A stretch of DNA of 64,000 nucleotides. Source: Methylophilaceae bacterium. Lineage in GTDB: Bacteria; Pseudomonadota; Gammaproteobacteria; Burkholderiales; Methylophilaceae. Position 1 is the stretch's first letter. The number at the start of each line of letters is the position of its first letter. The position numbers and the translations under genes were made by a program. Location: positions 1,628,311-1,692,310 of the forward strand of contig CP073759.1 of assembly GCA_018398995.1 (NCBI GenBank), in the 5' to 3' direction. Positions 1 to 10,388 of this stretch are shown piece after piece. A model generated the notes under the pieces. The model saw nothing but the letters and a program-made list of their open reading frames with translations. It had not been told where the DNA came from and searched no databases.

Positions 1-2693
1 CGATAACGTTGAATCATCTCAACTTGTAAATAATTCATCGGGTCTAAATACGGTAGTCGATTTTTGATTGAATCTGCCAAGATTGGATTGCTACTTAGCC
101 GCTCATCCGTGTCTTGCAATAAATTCAATGCAGCAACCGTTAACTTGTATTCTGCCTCTATACGGGCAAAAATATGTTCTCTTAATGCGACATCTGATAG
201 CATTTGTGAATAGCGTTTTGCCACTGTTAAATCTGTTTTTGCAATCACCATATCAACATTCGCAATGAGCGTTTTAAATAGCGGCCACGACTGAAGCATC
301 TGCTTTAATTGTTGAGTGCGCATTGTTGTTTTTTTCTCATCCGCATGCAAATAATGATGAATAGCGCTACCTAAACCATACCAACCCGGTAATAATAAAC
401 GGCATTGTGCCCACGAAAACCCCCAAGGAATGGCACGTAAATCTTCGATTTTTCGATTGGTTTTGCGCGCAGCAGGGCGGCTACCAATATTTAATTCCGC
501 AATTTCAGCAATGGGTGTGGTATTAAAAAAGTACTCTTCAAATCCAGGTGTTTCATAAATTAAGCTTCGATAAGCTGTCATCGCTGTGCTAGATAGTGTT
601 TCCATTACACTTTCAAAAGCGCGTTCTTGTTGGTGACTTAGATCGGTTTGAGGAAACAAACTAGCATCCAAGGTGGCAGCAATTAAAGTCTCTAGACTTT
701 GTTTGCCTACTTTTGCATCTGAATATTTAAATGCAATCGTCTCACCTTGCTCGGTTAATCGTATTTGACCATTCACAGTACCAAGCGGTTGTGCCACGAT
801 GGCGTCATAAGTTGGCCCACCACCACGGCCGACTGCACCGCCACGGCCATGAAATAATCGTAATCTTATATTGGCTTGCTTGAACAAAGTCAGCAGTTCA
901 ACCTCTGCTTTATATAACTCCCAGCTCGAAGTTAAAAAGCCGCCATCTTTATTACTGTCAGAATAACCCAACATGATTTCTTGCTCATCACCTTGATAAC
1001 GCAGCACATCTTTAGTACCTAATAATCCTAACCAATGAGTCATAATCATGGGCGCATTGCGTAAGTCGGCAATGGTTTCAAATAAAGGCACAATATTCAA
1101 ATCAAGCTGGATATTGGGAGATCCCCAAACACCGCGAAGTAAGCCAGTTTCTTTTTGCAATAATGCCAATTCAAGTAAATCAGAGAGCGTTTCAGTATGC
1201 GAAATGATGTACTGACGCACCGCGCACGGGCCAAACAGTTGACGAATTTCGCGCACCTTGGTCAATACACCTATTTCTTTATGTAGCAGCTCAGAATATT
1301 GATGAAAAGGGGAAAATAATAAACGCGGTTGTTGCAATTCTGCTAATAGCGTTTTGATCTTTTCTGATTCATGTAACTGATTGTATTCAAACGCATAACC
1401 TGCTTTGTTCAATAGCTCAGTAATCACTGCCTCATGGATATCGGATGATTGGCGAATATCAATCGTGGCTAAATGAAAGCCAAAGGTTTCAATTGCTTTG
1501 GCTAACTTGCCCAAGCGCGGATACACCAAGTGCTCACCTTTATTCACCATCAACGAATGAATCAGCATGGTGATTTCTGCTAGAAAAGTCGCTGCATTTT
1601 GGTAGGGTTCGGCCTCAAATGTAACCGGACTGCCATCAGCAATAGCTGACAGCAAGCTAGCGGTTATCATTAAACGGTCATGAATGCCATTCAATGCTAA
1701 CCGATAAGCTTCATCAATGCGATGTGGTGATTGATTGCGCGAGCGATCAGCTAATGCTTGTACTTCAGGCGTTACTTTCGCCAACCGAGTGGAAACAGCC
1801 AACTCTCGCTGTAACGCTTCTACCTCACCCAAATAGAATTGAAAAGCGGCTGCAGATTGCAACCGGGCTGCCTGCGCTAGCGTATCCCCGTTCACAAATG
1901 GATTACCATCGCGGTCGCCACCAATCCAGCTACCCATGTGTAAAAAGCTGGGTAATTGATAAAGACCATCAAATTCTTTACTAAAAATACGATTAATGTC
2001 GCGCTCTAAATCTTGCAGAATTTCAGGAATCGCATGCAAAAAAGTTGTTTCGTAATAACTAATGGCATTTTCAATTTCATTGATAACCGAAATTTTGGAT
2101 AGACGAACTACCCGAGTTTGCCAAATTGCACAAATGGTTCCTTCTATTAATAATCGATTACGTTCAATTTCCTTTTCTGAAATGAGCGTATCGCGCTCCG
2201 CCAAGTAATGTGCCAGCGCATCTTGTAATTCTAGAATACTTTTACGTTGCACCTCGGTTGGATGCGCAGTGAGTACAGGAGAAACCAGCGCCTCATTAAA
2301 AAACTGAACGATCGTCTGATAATCGACTTCAGGCTTATTAAATTGATTGACGGTATGCGCCAACATGCCCACCCCGAGTTTGTCCTCGTTAATTCTGGTG
2401 CGTTGATGCGCATATAAATCTTCAGCGATATTAACCAAATGCTTAAAATGACTAAACGCACGAATAATGGGTACGGCCTGCTCAGGGCTTAGATTTTTTA
2501 ATGTATTTTCAAGTGAAACAGCGGCTTGTTGATCGTTGTTTCGACGAAATTTAACGGCCGTTTGACGAATCTGCTCTATCGCATCAAAGGTTTCTTGTCC
2601 CTCTTTATTAAGAATCGCCTCACCTAGCACTCTACCTAAATAACGGATATTTTCATGTAAGTCTTTGGCTAAGGATTTTTCTGTTTCGCGCAT
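1..2693 (-). CDS. ppc: Phosphoenolpyruvate carboxylase (3' end off the window)
   Basis: Cytosolic enzyme that carboxylates PEP with bicarbonate to oxaloacetate, an anaplerotic step. Translating the minus strand from the ATG at 2693-2691 gives 897 codons without a stop. The catalytic motif VLTAHPTEVQRKS lies near residue 140, GYSDSNKDGG near 580 and FHGRGGAVGRGGG near 614, all hallmarks of bacterial PEPC. The frame runs off the left edge in the conserved C-terminal stretch NRLPYLDPMNYLQVEM, so only about 30 residues, ending in the usual C-terminal NTG, should be missing. It is transcribed divergently from lysS across a 313-bp spacer. No lesion is seen. Identity is certain from motifs; the exact start is probable. 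Confidence 0.97.
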   Translation of the reverse strand, partial: MRETEKSLAKDLHENIRYLGRVLGEAILNKEGQETFDAIEQIRQTAVKFRRNNDQQAAVSLENTLKNLSPEQAVPIIRAFSHFKHLVNIAEDLYAHQRTRINEDKLGVGMLAHTVNQFNKPEVDYQTIVQFFNEALVSPVLTAHPTEVQRKSILELQDALAHYLAERDTLISEKEIERNRLLIEGTICAIWQTRVVRLSKISVINEIENAISYYETTFLHAIPEILQDLERDINRIFSKEFDGLYQLPSFLHMGSWIGGDRDGNPFVNGDTLAQAARLQSAAAFQFYLGEVEALQRELAVSTRLAKVTPEVQALADRSRNQSPHRIDEAYRLALNGIHDRLMITASLLSAIADGSPVTFEAEPYQNAATFLAEITMLIHSLMVNKGEHLVYPRLGKLAKAIETFGFHLATIDIRQSSDIHEAVITELLNKAGYAFEYNQLHESEKIKTLLAELQQPRLLFSPFHQYSELLHKEIGVLTKVREIRQLFGPCAVRQYIISHTETLSDLLELALLQKETGLLRGVWGSPNIQLDLNIVPLFETIADLRNAPMIMTHWLGLLGTKDVLRYQGDEQEIMLGYSDSNKDGGFLTSSWELYKAEVELLTLFKQANIRLRLFHGRGGAVGRGGGPTYDAIVAQPLGTVNGQIRLTEQGETIAFKYSDAKVGKQSLETLIAATLDASLFPQTDLSHQQERAFESVMETLSSTAMTAYRSLIYETPGFEEYFFNTTPIAEIAELNIGSRPAARKTNRKIEDLRAIPWGFSWAQCRLLLPGWYGLGSAIHHYLHADEKKTTMRTQQLKQMLQSWPLFKTLIANVDMVIAKTDLTVAKRYSQMLSDVALREHIFARIEAEYKLTVAALNLLQDTDERLSSNPILADSIKNRLPYLDPMNYLQVEMIQRY

Positions 2694-2916
2694 GTGATGA
2701 CTCTACTATGGTTGAGATATATACAGATAAGCAACAACTGCACCAGTGTAAATGATATTGATGTAAATGATAGTTACTGACAATCGCTGCATTAAGTTGC
2801 CAATCAAATCCGCACTATAATAAGGCTTTATGCGTGATATTCGCACCTAATGTGAACGTTTTTTTACTGAGCTGTCTGTAGTTATTAGCCACATGAACCT
2901 ATTTAAAATCATTAGA

Positions 2917-2947
2917 TTGAGAGCCATATGATGCAGCGGCATATAAT
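2917..2947 (+). promoter_or_regulatory. Candidate sigma70 promoter for lysS
   Basis: In the 313-bp divergent spacer between ppc and lysS there is a perfect TATAAT at 2942-2947 with TTGAGA at 2917-2922. The 19-bp spacing is slightly long. It lies about 60 bp upstream of the lysS ATG. The rest of the 2694-3006 spacer shows no ORF or RNA gene that I can support. Confidence 0.45.
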
Positions 2948-3006
2948 GCTAAAATGCGCTCTATTCAATCAATATTGACTAACCAATTTACATATTCGAG
3001 TATCAA

Positions 3007-4560
3007 ATGACAGAACAGGTTAAGCCAGAAGTGCCCGTAGCGCATGAAACACGCGTTGATGAAAATCATGTTATCGCAGAGCGACGTGATAAATTAAAAG
3101 CCATGCGTGAACAAGCGCATGCAAATAACAGCGCCGTGTTTCCAAATGATTTTAAGCCCACCCACAAAGCAGCCTCTTTACATGCTGAATATGACGCGCT
3201 AGATAAAGAGACGTTAGACCCGCAGCATATTCCTGTTGCTGTTGCTGGCCGTATGGTGCTAAAACGGGTAATGGGTAAAGCCAGCTTTGCTACAGTGCAA
3301 GATGCAACAGCCCGTATTCAACTCTTTATTAATAAAGAAAACTTAGCTGATGAAAACAGTGAAGCGATTTATGAGGCTTTTAAGCATTGGGATTTAGGCG
3401 ATATTGTCAGTGCTAAAGGTGCTTTGTTCAAAACAAAAACTGATGAGCTATCCATCAAAGTGAGCGAATTGCGGTTGTTAACAAAATCATTACGCCCGCT
3501 ACCTGAAAAATACCATGGATTACAAGATCAAGAAATTAAATACCGTCAACGTTATGTCGATTTAATCACTTCAGAAGAAACACGCGAAACCTTTAAAACG
3601 CGGTCAAAAGTCATGTCGGCAGTGCGTCAATTTATGACAGAAAACGAATTTTTAGAAGTCGAAACGCCAATGCTGCACCCGATTCCTGGCGGAGCTTCTG
3701 CTAAACCGTTTGTCACGCATCATAATGCGCTTAATATGCAAATGTATATGCGTATTGCACCAGAGCTTTATTTAAAACGCCTGATTGTGGGTGGTTTTGA
3801 CCGTGTGTTTGAGATTAATCGCAGCTTCCGCAACGAAGGCTTAAGCGTGCGCCATAATCCCGAATTTACCATGATGGAGTTTTATGCCGCTTACACCGAT
3901 TATGAGTGGCTAATGGATTATACCGAGCAATGCATTCGTGCCGCAGTGATGGCTGCACATGGCACGGCGGTGATTAGTTATGATGGTAAAGCAGTCGATT
4001 TAAGCAAACCATTTGAGCGCTTAACCATCGTAGGTGCGATTCAAAAATATGCACCGCAATACACACTTGAACAATTAAATGATGCAACATTCTTACGTGC
4101 TGAAATATTAAAGCACGGCGTCAAACCATTTGATCATGCTGGTTTGGGTGCGCTGCAACTCACACTCTTTGAAGAAACGGCAGAAAGCCAGCTGTGGAAC
4201 CCAACTTACATTATTGACTATCCAGTTGAAGTCTCTCCATTGGCGCGTGCTTCTGACAATAATCCAGACATCACAGAACGATTTGAGTTATTTATCACAG
4301 GACGCGAAATGGCAAATGGCTTTAGTGAGCTTAACGATGCCGAAGACCAAGCGGCGCGCTTTCATGCACAAATGAAAGCCAAAGAAGCGGGTGATCAAGA
4401 AGCCATGTATTACGATGCGGACTTTATCAGAGCGCTAGAATATGGCATGCCACCAACTGGTGGTTGTGGAATTGGCTTGGATCGTTTAGTCATGCTCATT
4501 ACCGATAGCCCTAGCATTCGCGATGTGATTTTGTTTCCGCATATGCGCGCAGAGAGCTAA
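3007..4560 (+). CDS. lysS: Lysyl-tRNA synthetase, class II
   Basis: Charges tRNA-Lys with lysine in the cytosol. The 517 residues compare with about 505 in E. coli LysS. An N-terminal OB-fold anticodon-binding domain (about residues 75-180) is followed by the class II core. Motif 2 is [20 protein letters not shown] (about 275-294) and motif 3 is [12 protein letters not shown] (about 484-496), with the usual terminal [10 protein letters not shown]. The N-terminus has an extra charged stretch of about 20 residues before [11 protein letters not shown], common in betaproteobacteria. It stands alone: upstream is divergent ppc, downstream a 622-bp gap. No odd features. Confidence 0.98.
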   Translation: MTEQVKPEVPVAHETRVDENHVIAERRDKLKAMREQAHANNSAVFPNDFKPTHKAASLHAEYDALDKETLDPQHIPVAVAGRMVLKRVMGKASFATVQDATARIQLFINKENLADENSEAIYEAFKHWDLGDIVSAKGALFKTKTDELSIKVSELRLLTKSLRPLPEKYHGLQDQEIKYRQRYVDLITSEETRETFKTRSKVMSAVRQFMTENEFLEVETPMLHPIPGGASAKPFVTHHNALNMQMYMRIAPELYLKRLIVGGFDRVFEINRSFRNEGLSVRHNPEFTMMEFYAAYTDYEWLMDYTEQCIRAAVMAAHGTAVISYDGKAVDLSKPFERLTIVGAIQKYAPQYTLEQLNDATFLRAEILKHGVKPFDHAGLGALQLTLFEETAESQLWNPTYIIDYPVEVSPLARASDNNPDITERFELFITGREMANGFSELNDAEDQAARFHAQMKAKEAGDQEAMYYDADFIRALEYGMPPTGGCGIGLDRLVMLITDSPSIRDVILFPHMRAES

Positions 4561-5143
4561 TTTAACCATTTTTTTCGCCTACTCACCGTCTTTGCGAGTT
4601 CAACGACCCAACCATTTATGGCATTGAATGAGCGGTATTCACCTTAATTAAAGCACTCTTGCAGTCTCACTATGACCTAAATGCAATGCGAGTATCAGGA
4701 AATAAAGAGTAACAAACTTTCTAGGTTAAAACAGATAAAGACAGATTGACAATTTGATTATGTTTAACTGCTTTATTTTATGTAGTCATACTCTCAATCA
4801 GCGCCTGTTCTTTTGAACATTCTGGCTCAGCAAATTGAGTGTTTAGCGTAAAGTCTGCAGTACAAAGACTATCAAAAATTACACATTTCAACAGTTTAAT
4901 GTCGTTTTATTGTCAATTTTTCTAAAGAAAATTGAAATAAAAAATTCATGTTTTTTATACAATTGTAGACAAATATTTTTATCATGAACTCTTTATCTAG
5001 TCTGTTGATTTTACTATTTAAAAGTAAAATTTTTTAATCATTCATCTTCCAAAAAATAGCCAAGAGACCAAGATAATAAGTAACAAGCATAGTCCTAAAA
5101 AATATTAATGTCACAAAAATGAAACTTAATTGAAAACTGCCAT
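4561..5143. other. AT-rich intergenic region, no gene seen
   Basis: A spacer of over 580 bp between lysS and the secretion operon. It is strongly AT-rich with no open frame of believable composition on either strand, no tRNA-like fold, and no clear hairpin plus T-tract terminator after lysS. It may hold regulatory DNA for the secretion operon. Confidence 0.5.
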
Positions 5144-5152
5144 TGCTATAAT
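5144..5152 (+). promoter_or_regulatory. Extended -10 promoter of the secretion operon
   Basis: TGCTATAAT (TG at 5144-5145, TATAAT at 5147-5152) is a perfect extended -10 element, 30 bp upstream of the first ATG of the G-F-E operon. No good -35 hexamer stands at 16-18 bp spacing, which fits extended -10 promoters. It would drive the whole 5183-14535 cluster, since no later gap exceeds about 50 bp. Confidence 0.55.
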
Positions 5153-5182
5153 CTGATTTTTTAATTGATTAATTAAGCAAAC

Positions 5183-5602
5183 ATGCAACCTAAATCTATT
5201 AAATTTCAAGGGTTTACCCTCCTAGAGCTGCTGGTGGTTATGGTGATTATAGGGCTGTTGGCAGGATACGTTGGTCCTAAGTATTTCGATCAAATAGGTA
5301 AGTCTGAGACTAAAACCGCTTGGGCGCAAATAAATGCATTGGGTAAAGCGCTGGATCAATATCGTATTGATACGGGGCGCTACCCAACTTCCGAACAAGG
5401 CTTGAGCGCATTGACGCAGTTGCCTACAGATGAGCCAAAATGGGCAGGGCCTTACCTACTTAAAAAGGTCCCTGTTGATCCCTGGGGAAGACCTTATCTC
5501 TATAAGTCACCTGGAGATAATGGGGAGTATGATCTATACAGCTTGGGTAAAGACGGTCAAGTAGGTGGTACTAAAGATGCTCAAGACATTGTGAGCTGGT
5601 AG
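5183..5602 (+). CDS. gspG: Type II secretion major pseudopilin GspG
   Basis: Major pseudopilin that polymerises into the periplasmic piston of a type II secretion machine. The 139 residues have a short class III leader ending in Gly10, then FTLLELLVVMVIIGLLAG with Glu at +5, the prepilin peptidase and methylation signature. The globular part shows the GspG calcium-site region (YPTSEQGL, then DPWGRPYLYKSPG, and the C-terminal YDLYSLGKDG). Length and motifs match canonical GspG closely, more so than the later pseudopilins of this operon. First gene of the operon, 12 bp before gspF. Confidence 0.95.
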   Translation: MQPKSIKFQGFTLLELLVVMVIIGLLAGYVGPKYFDQIGKSETKTAWAQINALGKALDQYRIDTGRYPTSEQGLSALTQLPTDEPKWAGPYLLKKVPVDPWGRPYLYKSPGDNGEYDLYSLGKDGQVGGTKDAQDIVSW

Positions 5603-5614
5603 GGCGAACGTATC

Positions 5615-6790
5615 GTGTTATTTCAGGTAAAAGCGATCAGTGGAAAGGAAATGGTATTAATCGATATTACTGCAAACAGTGAAAGTGAAGCTCGTGACCA
5701 AGTCAAGGCTCAAGGCCTGATACCAATCTCCCTTAAATCTAAAAAGCCACGATTTTATCGGACCAATACCAAACAGCTTTCCGTTTCACTTTTTAGTGTA
5801 GAACTATTAGCATTATTAGAAGCAGGACTCAATTTAGTAGAGGTAATTGAAACACTTGCAACTAAAGAGCATCAGCAACAGCCTGTCTTAACGCAACTAC
5901 TCAATGTTATGTATGAAGGTCAGACCTTGTCAGTTGCACTAGAGCGCCAATCAGAAACCTTTCCCATGTTGTTAATTGCCACCATCAAATCAAGCGAAAA
6001 AACAGGCGATTTGCAAGAGGCATTACGCCGATACATTGCATATCAGCAACAAATAGACCAGTTAAAAAAGAAAGTGATCAGTGCATCTATTTATCCGTTG
6101 TTATTAATGATAGTCGGGAGCCTTGTGATTTTATTTCTGTTGGTATTTGTGGTGCCAAAGTTTAGTCTAATTTATCAAGGTACATCCAAAGAGTTGCCCT
6201 ATTTATCCCAACTCCTTTTAATGTGGGGACAGTTGTTATCGCAACATGGAGAGTTGGTTGCCTTGATAGTATTTGTGATACTTTCAACAGGTATATTTGC
6301 TTTTTCACAAGCGTCAGTTAGGGCCTATTTTTTATCAAAACTATGGCAAATGCCAGCGATAGGACGTCAATTAAAAATCTATCAATTAGCACGCTTTTAC
6401 CGAACAGTAGGTATGCTACTGAAGGGCGGCACGCCTATTATCAGCGCATTAAAGTCAGCAACTAGCCTCTTGGATAAGTCACTTCATCACAATATCAAAA
6501 AAGCAGAGTTGGCGATCAGTGAAGGTAAACCAGCCTCTGAAGCAATGACTCAGGCCGGTCTTACAACAGCGGTCGCAAGCAGAATGTTGGCAGTTGGAGA
6601 GCGAGGCGGCAACATTGATGAAATGATGGCACGAATAGCAGGCTTTTATGATGATGACCTTTCACGTTGGATAGATTGGTTTACTCGATTATTTGAGCCT
6701 ATTTTGATGTTGATCATTGGCCTTGTGATAGGCGTAGTTGTACTGTTACTGTACATGCCGATATTTGAGTTGGCGGGGAATATACAATGA
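5615..6790 (+). CDS. gspF: Type II secretion inner-membrane platform protein GspF
   Basis: Polytopic inner-membrane protein that couples the GspE ATPase to pseudopilus assembly. The 391 residues contain two T2SSF domains (about 65-190 and 270-388). Three hydrophobic segments are visible near residues 165-190, 212-230 and 365-388. An N-terminal cytoplasmic part of about 60 residues carries the DQVKAQGLIPISL-type motif found in GspF/PilC. It uses a GTG start and overlaps gspE by 4 bases (ATGA), implying translational coupling. Confidence 0.95.
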   Translation: MLFQVKAISGKEMVLIDITANSESEARDQVKAQGLIPISLKSKKPRFYRTNTKQLSVSLFSVELLALLEAGLNLVEVIETLATKEHQQQPVLTQLLNVMYEGQTLSVALERQSETFPMLLIATIKSSEKTGDLQEALRRYIAYQQQIDQLKKKVISASIYPLLLMIVGSLVILFLLVFVVPKFSLIYQGTSKELPYLSQLLLMWGQLLSQHGELVALIVFVILSTGIFAFSQASVRAYFLSKLWQMPAIGRQLKIYQLARFYRTVGMLLKGGTPIISALKSATSLLDKSLHHNIKKAELAISEGKPASEAMTQAGLTTAVASRMLAVGERGGNIDEMMARIAGFYDDDLSRWIDWFTRLFEPILMLIIGLVIGVVVLLLYMPIFELAGNIQ

Positions 6791-8484
6791 GTATCATGCT
6801 AGATTATTCCTCAAAACTCTCTCGGCTATCCGAATGCATTCAGCAGGCAAGGACTGATGCCTATGCACAACAAAGATCTGTGCTCCAGATTTTAGAGGAG
6901 TTACTCGCATTAGAGCCCGAATCTTTTGTAGCGCTTATGAGTGAAGCGTTTCATATTCCAGTCATTTCAATGAAAGAGATGCATCAGCTCGCGCCTGCTT
7001 ATGAGATTCTTTCGTTTAATGAGGGGCAACGCAAAGCCTGTATCGCTTTTCATGATGCAGACTCTCGATTAATAGTTGTAATTGCAAATCCAATCGATGA
7101 TGCGTTGCAAGCTTGGCTTGGTGAAGTAATTGAAAAACCGTTTGAATTACGTTTAGCACACCACACTGATCTTACAGCTTACCAAACAAGACATGAAGAG
7201 AGCATGCGCGCACTCGATCAGTTAGCACCAGATAACAAGGATTTAGAAGAAGACGGTTCTGCATTAATCACCACCATTTCTATTCAGTCAATTAATGAAG
7301 ACGTAAACCCTATTATCAAGCTAATTAACTCAACCCTATATGATGGATTGAAAGTAGGTGCAAGTGATATTCACTTAGAATCTGAAAGCCGTGGGCTAAA
7401 AATCAAATATCGTATCGATGGTGTAATGACGAGTATGAGTGGAATGCAAGGCCGTGATAACGCTGATCAAGCAATTTCGAGAATTAAAGTCATGGCTCAG
7501 CTAGATATTGCAGAGCGACGTATACCGCAAGATGGTAGGTTTAAAGTATCGGTATTTGGACGAGAAGTAGACTTTCGTGTATCTATCATGCCTAGTGTAT
7601 TCGGTGAAGATGCAGTACTTAGAATTTTAGATAGAAAGTCCATTACCGAAGAGGTAAATGGACTTAGTCTACAAGCGTTAGGATTTAATCCTGAGATTAT
7701 TCAGCAGTTCAGAAAATTAGCAACTGAGCCTTATGGCATGGTACTAGTCACTGGTCCTACGGGTAGTGGCAAAACAACATCATTATATGCTGCGATTTCT
7801 GAGGTGAATACTGGCTATGACAAAATTATTACTATTGAAGATCCAGTTGAGTACCAGCTATCCGGTGTTTTACAAATTCCTGTAAATGAAAAAAAAGGCT
7901 TAACGTTTGCAAGAGGACTAAGGTCTGTACTCAGACACGATCCCGATAAAATTATGGTTGGGGAGATTCGTGACACTGATACTGCGCAGATTGCTGTCCA
8001 AGCCGCGCTAACTGGCCATTTAGTTTTTACAACAGTACATGCTAACAGCGTCTTGGATGTGATAGGACGTTTTATGCATATGGGTGTCGATCTTTACAAC
8101 TTTGTGTCTGCCGTGAATGGCATTATGGCGCAACGTTTGGTTCGTGAGCTTTGTGTGCACTGTGCAGAGGATTACACGCCTCCTGATAGTTTGATAGAAG
8201 CCTCTAAAATTCCCCACGACATGCTAATTAACATGCGATTCAAATATGCTAAAGGATGCGGTCATTGCCGAGGAAGCGGCTATAAAGGCAGAAAAGCGAT
8301 TGCAGAGTTATTAGTGCTTAATGATGAACTTCGAGAGATGATTGTTGCGCGTGAGCCTATTCGTAAGCTCAAGGAAGCAGCAAGACGAAACGGCTTGCGA
8401 TCCATTCGTGAAGCCGCATTGGAACATGTGAGTCATGGTTTTACAACCTTGCAGGAGATCAATCGTGTTACCTTTGTTGACTGA
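6787..8484 (+). CDS. gspE: Type II secretion / type IV pilus assembly ATPase GspE
   Basis: Cytoplasmic hexameric ATPase that powers pseudopilus assembly. An N-terminal T2SSE_N-type domain occupies about residues 15-150. The Walker A box GPTGSGKTTS lies near 323-332, the Asp box ITIEDPVEY follows, and the Walker B region is DKIMVGEIRD. A tetracysteine zinc site is formed by CVHC (about 455) and CGHC (about 491). At 565 residues it matches GspE/PilB/MshE. It overlaps gspF by 4 bases and the next gene by 20. PilB and MshE are close relatives, so the name follows the neighbouring gspG and gspF. Confidence 0.95.
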   Translation: MSIMLDYSSKLSRLSECIQQARTDAYAQQRSVLQILEELLALEPESFVALMSEAFHIPVISMKEMHQLAPAYEILSFNEGQRKACIAFHDADSRLIVVIANPIDDALQAWLGEVIEKPFELRLAHHTDLTAYQTRHEESMRALDQLAPDNKDLEEDGSALITTISIQSINEDVNPIIKLINSTLYDGLKVGASDIHLESESRGLKIKYRIDGVMTSMSGMQGRDNADQAISRIKVMAQLDIAERRIPQDGRFKVSVFGREVDFRVSIMPSVFGEDAVLRILDRKSITEEVNGLSLQALGFNPEIIQQFRKLATEPYGMVLVTGPTGSGKTTSLYAAISEVNTGYDKIITIEDPVEYQLSGVLQIPVNEKKGLTFARGLRSVLRHDPDKIMVGEIRDTDTAQIAVQAALTGHLVFTTVHANSVLDVIGRFMHMGVDLYNFVSAVNGIMAQRLVRELCVHCAEDYTPPDSLIEASKIPHDMLINMRFKYAKGCGHCRGSGYKGRKAIAELLVLNDELREMIVAREPIRKLKEAARRNGLRSIREAALEHVSHGFTTLQEINRVTFVD

Positions 8485-9268
8485 CCGATGCTATATTTCC
8501 ATTAGCACCAAAGGTGTCGCTTTTCTGCGAGTACCCGTGTTAGGTCGTCGTAACTATCACAAACAGTTTTACCCTGTTGAAGAGCAAATTACTAAGAGCG
8601 CCAATATCCTCTGTCCTTTGTTAAATCAGGTTTTGGCGGAACACAGTAGACAAAAATCACAGCAACTGCAGGTAATATTATCAACTGATTTTGTAAGATT
8701 TATGGTGCTACCGGCACAAACAACCCTCCTGACTGAATCTGATCAATTGGCGTTTGCAAGTGCGTTGTATCATGAGGTTTACGGACAGCTAAGTGATGCA
8801 TGGTTGATAGAGTCAAATGATGCTGTACCTCATCAACCCACTTTGTGCGCTGCTATCGATCAGGTGTTTTTAGATCAATTAAAAACGATGGCAAATCACT
8901 ATCGGTTTAATCTGTCAGCTGTCGTTTCTTATGCTACGTGGCTGGTTAATCAGTTTCGTTTAGAAAGGTACAGTGGATATTTAGCACTTGTTGAGCCAAC
9001 ACGTTTAGTGCTTATACATTTTGATACCGCTCTGCAAAGTCTTGTGCATGAGAAATGGGAAGATGACTGGGTATCCCCACTAGAGATATTGCTTACCAAA
9101 GCCATATTACGAAACGGCCCAAGTACAAGAAATCTCCTGATATATGCGCCCATGGAAGCTGAGCTTGATACTACTCGCTTTCCTCAATGGAAGGTTGCCC
9201 TTCAACAACCAGTGCCATCGCAATTGGAACGTTCTAACCATTACCAAATGTTAAGAGGGTGTATATGA
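8465..9268 (+). CDS. PilM/GspL/MshI-like cytoplasmic platform protein
   Basis: A 267-residue soluble protein with the weakly conserved actin-like pattern of PilM, MshI and the GspL cytoplasmic domain (CYISISTKGVAFLRV at the start). Identity rests mainly on position between the ATPase and a PilN-like gene. I chose the GTG at 8465 because AGGAG at 8453-8457 sits 7 bases before it. An upstream GTG at 8435 would add ten unlikely residues and has no such site. It overlaps the gspE end by 20 bases and the next gene by ATGA. Expected to link GspE to the membrane ring. Confidence 0.7.
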   Translation: MLPLLTDRCYISISTKGVAFLRVPVLGRRNYHKQFYPVEEQITKSANILCPLLNQVLAEHSRQKSQQLQVILSTDFVRFMVLPAQTTLLTESDQLAFASALYHEVYGQLSDAWLIESNDAVPHQPTLCAAIDQVFLDQLKTMANHYRFNLSAVVSYATWLVNQFRLERYSGYLALVEPTRLVLIHFDTALQSLVHEKWEDDWVSPLEILLTKAILRNGPSTRNLLIYAPMEAELDTTRFPQWKVALQQPVPSQLERSNHYQMLRGCI

Positions 9269-9795
9269 GTTTGCGTATTGAAATTGATTTTGTAAAACCC
9301 GCTTGGTATTCAATTAAACGGGTAACCCCACTCGGTGCGAGCTTGATGTGCTTAAGCATTATATTGTTCATTGGCACTTTTAGCAGTGTGCTAGAGCAAA
9401 GAGAGCAGTCAAACATGCGTAAATTAGCGGCGTCTTTACAGCCGCCGGCGCCAGTTGCGCTAGAAGCTAAAGCCAAGGAGCCGGCGCTCAATCATACACA
9501 AACACAAATATTGAATGCGATGATTAAAGAGCTGAATGCGCCTTGGGATGTTTTATTAACTGCATTAGAGACCATGCAAAATCCAGATATAGCCTTAATC
9601 AATATTTTACCGAATCATCAAAAACAGCAGTTAGATTTGATAGGGGAAGCGAGAAATATCCCAGCGATGTTACGCTATATAGAATCTCTTGAGGCCTTAG
9701 AGATGCTTGATCATGTGACATTGCAAAAGCATCAAGTGAATGAAACACACCCCTATCAACCAGTTGAGTTTGCAATTGTGGCAAGGTGGCGTTAA
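9265..9795 (+). CDS. PilN/MshI2-like bitopic platform protein
   Basis: 176 residues with one N-terminal transmembrane helix (about 25-50, LGASLMCLSIILFIGTF), then a coiled-coil-prone stretch and a small ferredoxin-like periplasmic domain ending in VEFAIVARW. This is the PilN architecture. The ATG at 9265 is preceded by AAGAGGG at 9253-9259. Start and stop both overlap neighbours (ATGA and TAATG), so the four platform genes are translationally coupled. Family call from topology and order, not from a strong motif. Confidence 0.65.
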   Translation: MSLRIEIDFVKPAWYSIKRVTPLGASLMCLSIILFIGTFSSVLEQREQSNMRKLAASLQPPAPVALEAKAKEPALNHTQTQILNAMIKELNAPWDVLLTALETMQNPDIALINILPNHQKQQLDLIGEARNIPAMLRYIESLEALEMLDHVTLQKHQVNETHPYQPVEFAIVARWR

Positions 9796-10388
9796 TGGCA
9801 ACATTACTTAGTCAAGCGTTATGGTATCGTCGCAGATGCTTAAAAGCATTAGGATTATGGGGTCTACTTGGCAGCGTAATCATGATAGGCACATTGTTAT
9901 TTGTTTACTTCACTGACATAACCATGCCTCCTTTGCCGCCTGATGAGCAGCAGTCATCCACAGATTTAGCAGTGCTTACAACTTCTGATCATCGGCTGCT
10001 CGTCCAGCCAGAGTCAGATGCAGATCTAAGATTAAATACGTTACTAGCTGTCATGCGTCTATTGCCAGAAGAACGCCGATTACCCAGTATTCTTAATCAA
10101 ATGCATGAAGAGGCAAAACGCACGCGGCTTTCTATTGTAAGTGCAGACTATAAGTGGCGAAAACTCAAAAAAAGTACGCCATTTGCTGATGGCGCCTTGG
10201 TTCAGTATGAAATTACTTTCCCAGTTAAAGGTAGTTATACCGCAATCAGGAATATGCTCAATAAGGTGTTAGCACAAATACCTACGCTGGCATTGTATAA
10301 ACTGGAACTCAATAGAGAGACTGTGACTAATGTATTTGCTGAAGCCAGGGTGACTTTTGTGGTTTTTTTGATTGGTAAAAGTGAATGA
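9795..10388 (+). CDS. PilO/MshJ/GspM-like bitopic platform protein
   Basis: 197 residues with a single transmembrane helix at about 20-45 (LGLWGLLGSVIMIGTLLFVYF), a linker, and a periplasmic domain with the PilO-like pattern LLPEERRLPSILNQMHEEAKRTRLSIVSADYKW. It should pair with the preceding PilN-like protein in the inner-membrane alignment complex. The ATG at 9795 shares one base with the previous stop. A GTG nine bases upstream is possible but less likely. Confidence 0.65.
   Translation: MATLLSQALWYRRRCLKALGLWGLLGSVIMIGTLLFVYFTDITMPPLPPDEQQSSTDLAVLTTSDHRLLVQPESDADLRLNTLLAVMRLLPEERRLPSILNQMHEEAKRTRLSIVSADYKWRKLKKSTPFADGALVQYEITFPVKGSYTAIRNMLNKVLAQIPTLALYKLELNRETVTNVFAEARVTFVVFLIGKSE

Noticed and set aside
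68-1984. Plus-strand open frames at the left end of the window
   Set aside because: They are antisense to the clear PEP carboxylase reading frame.
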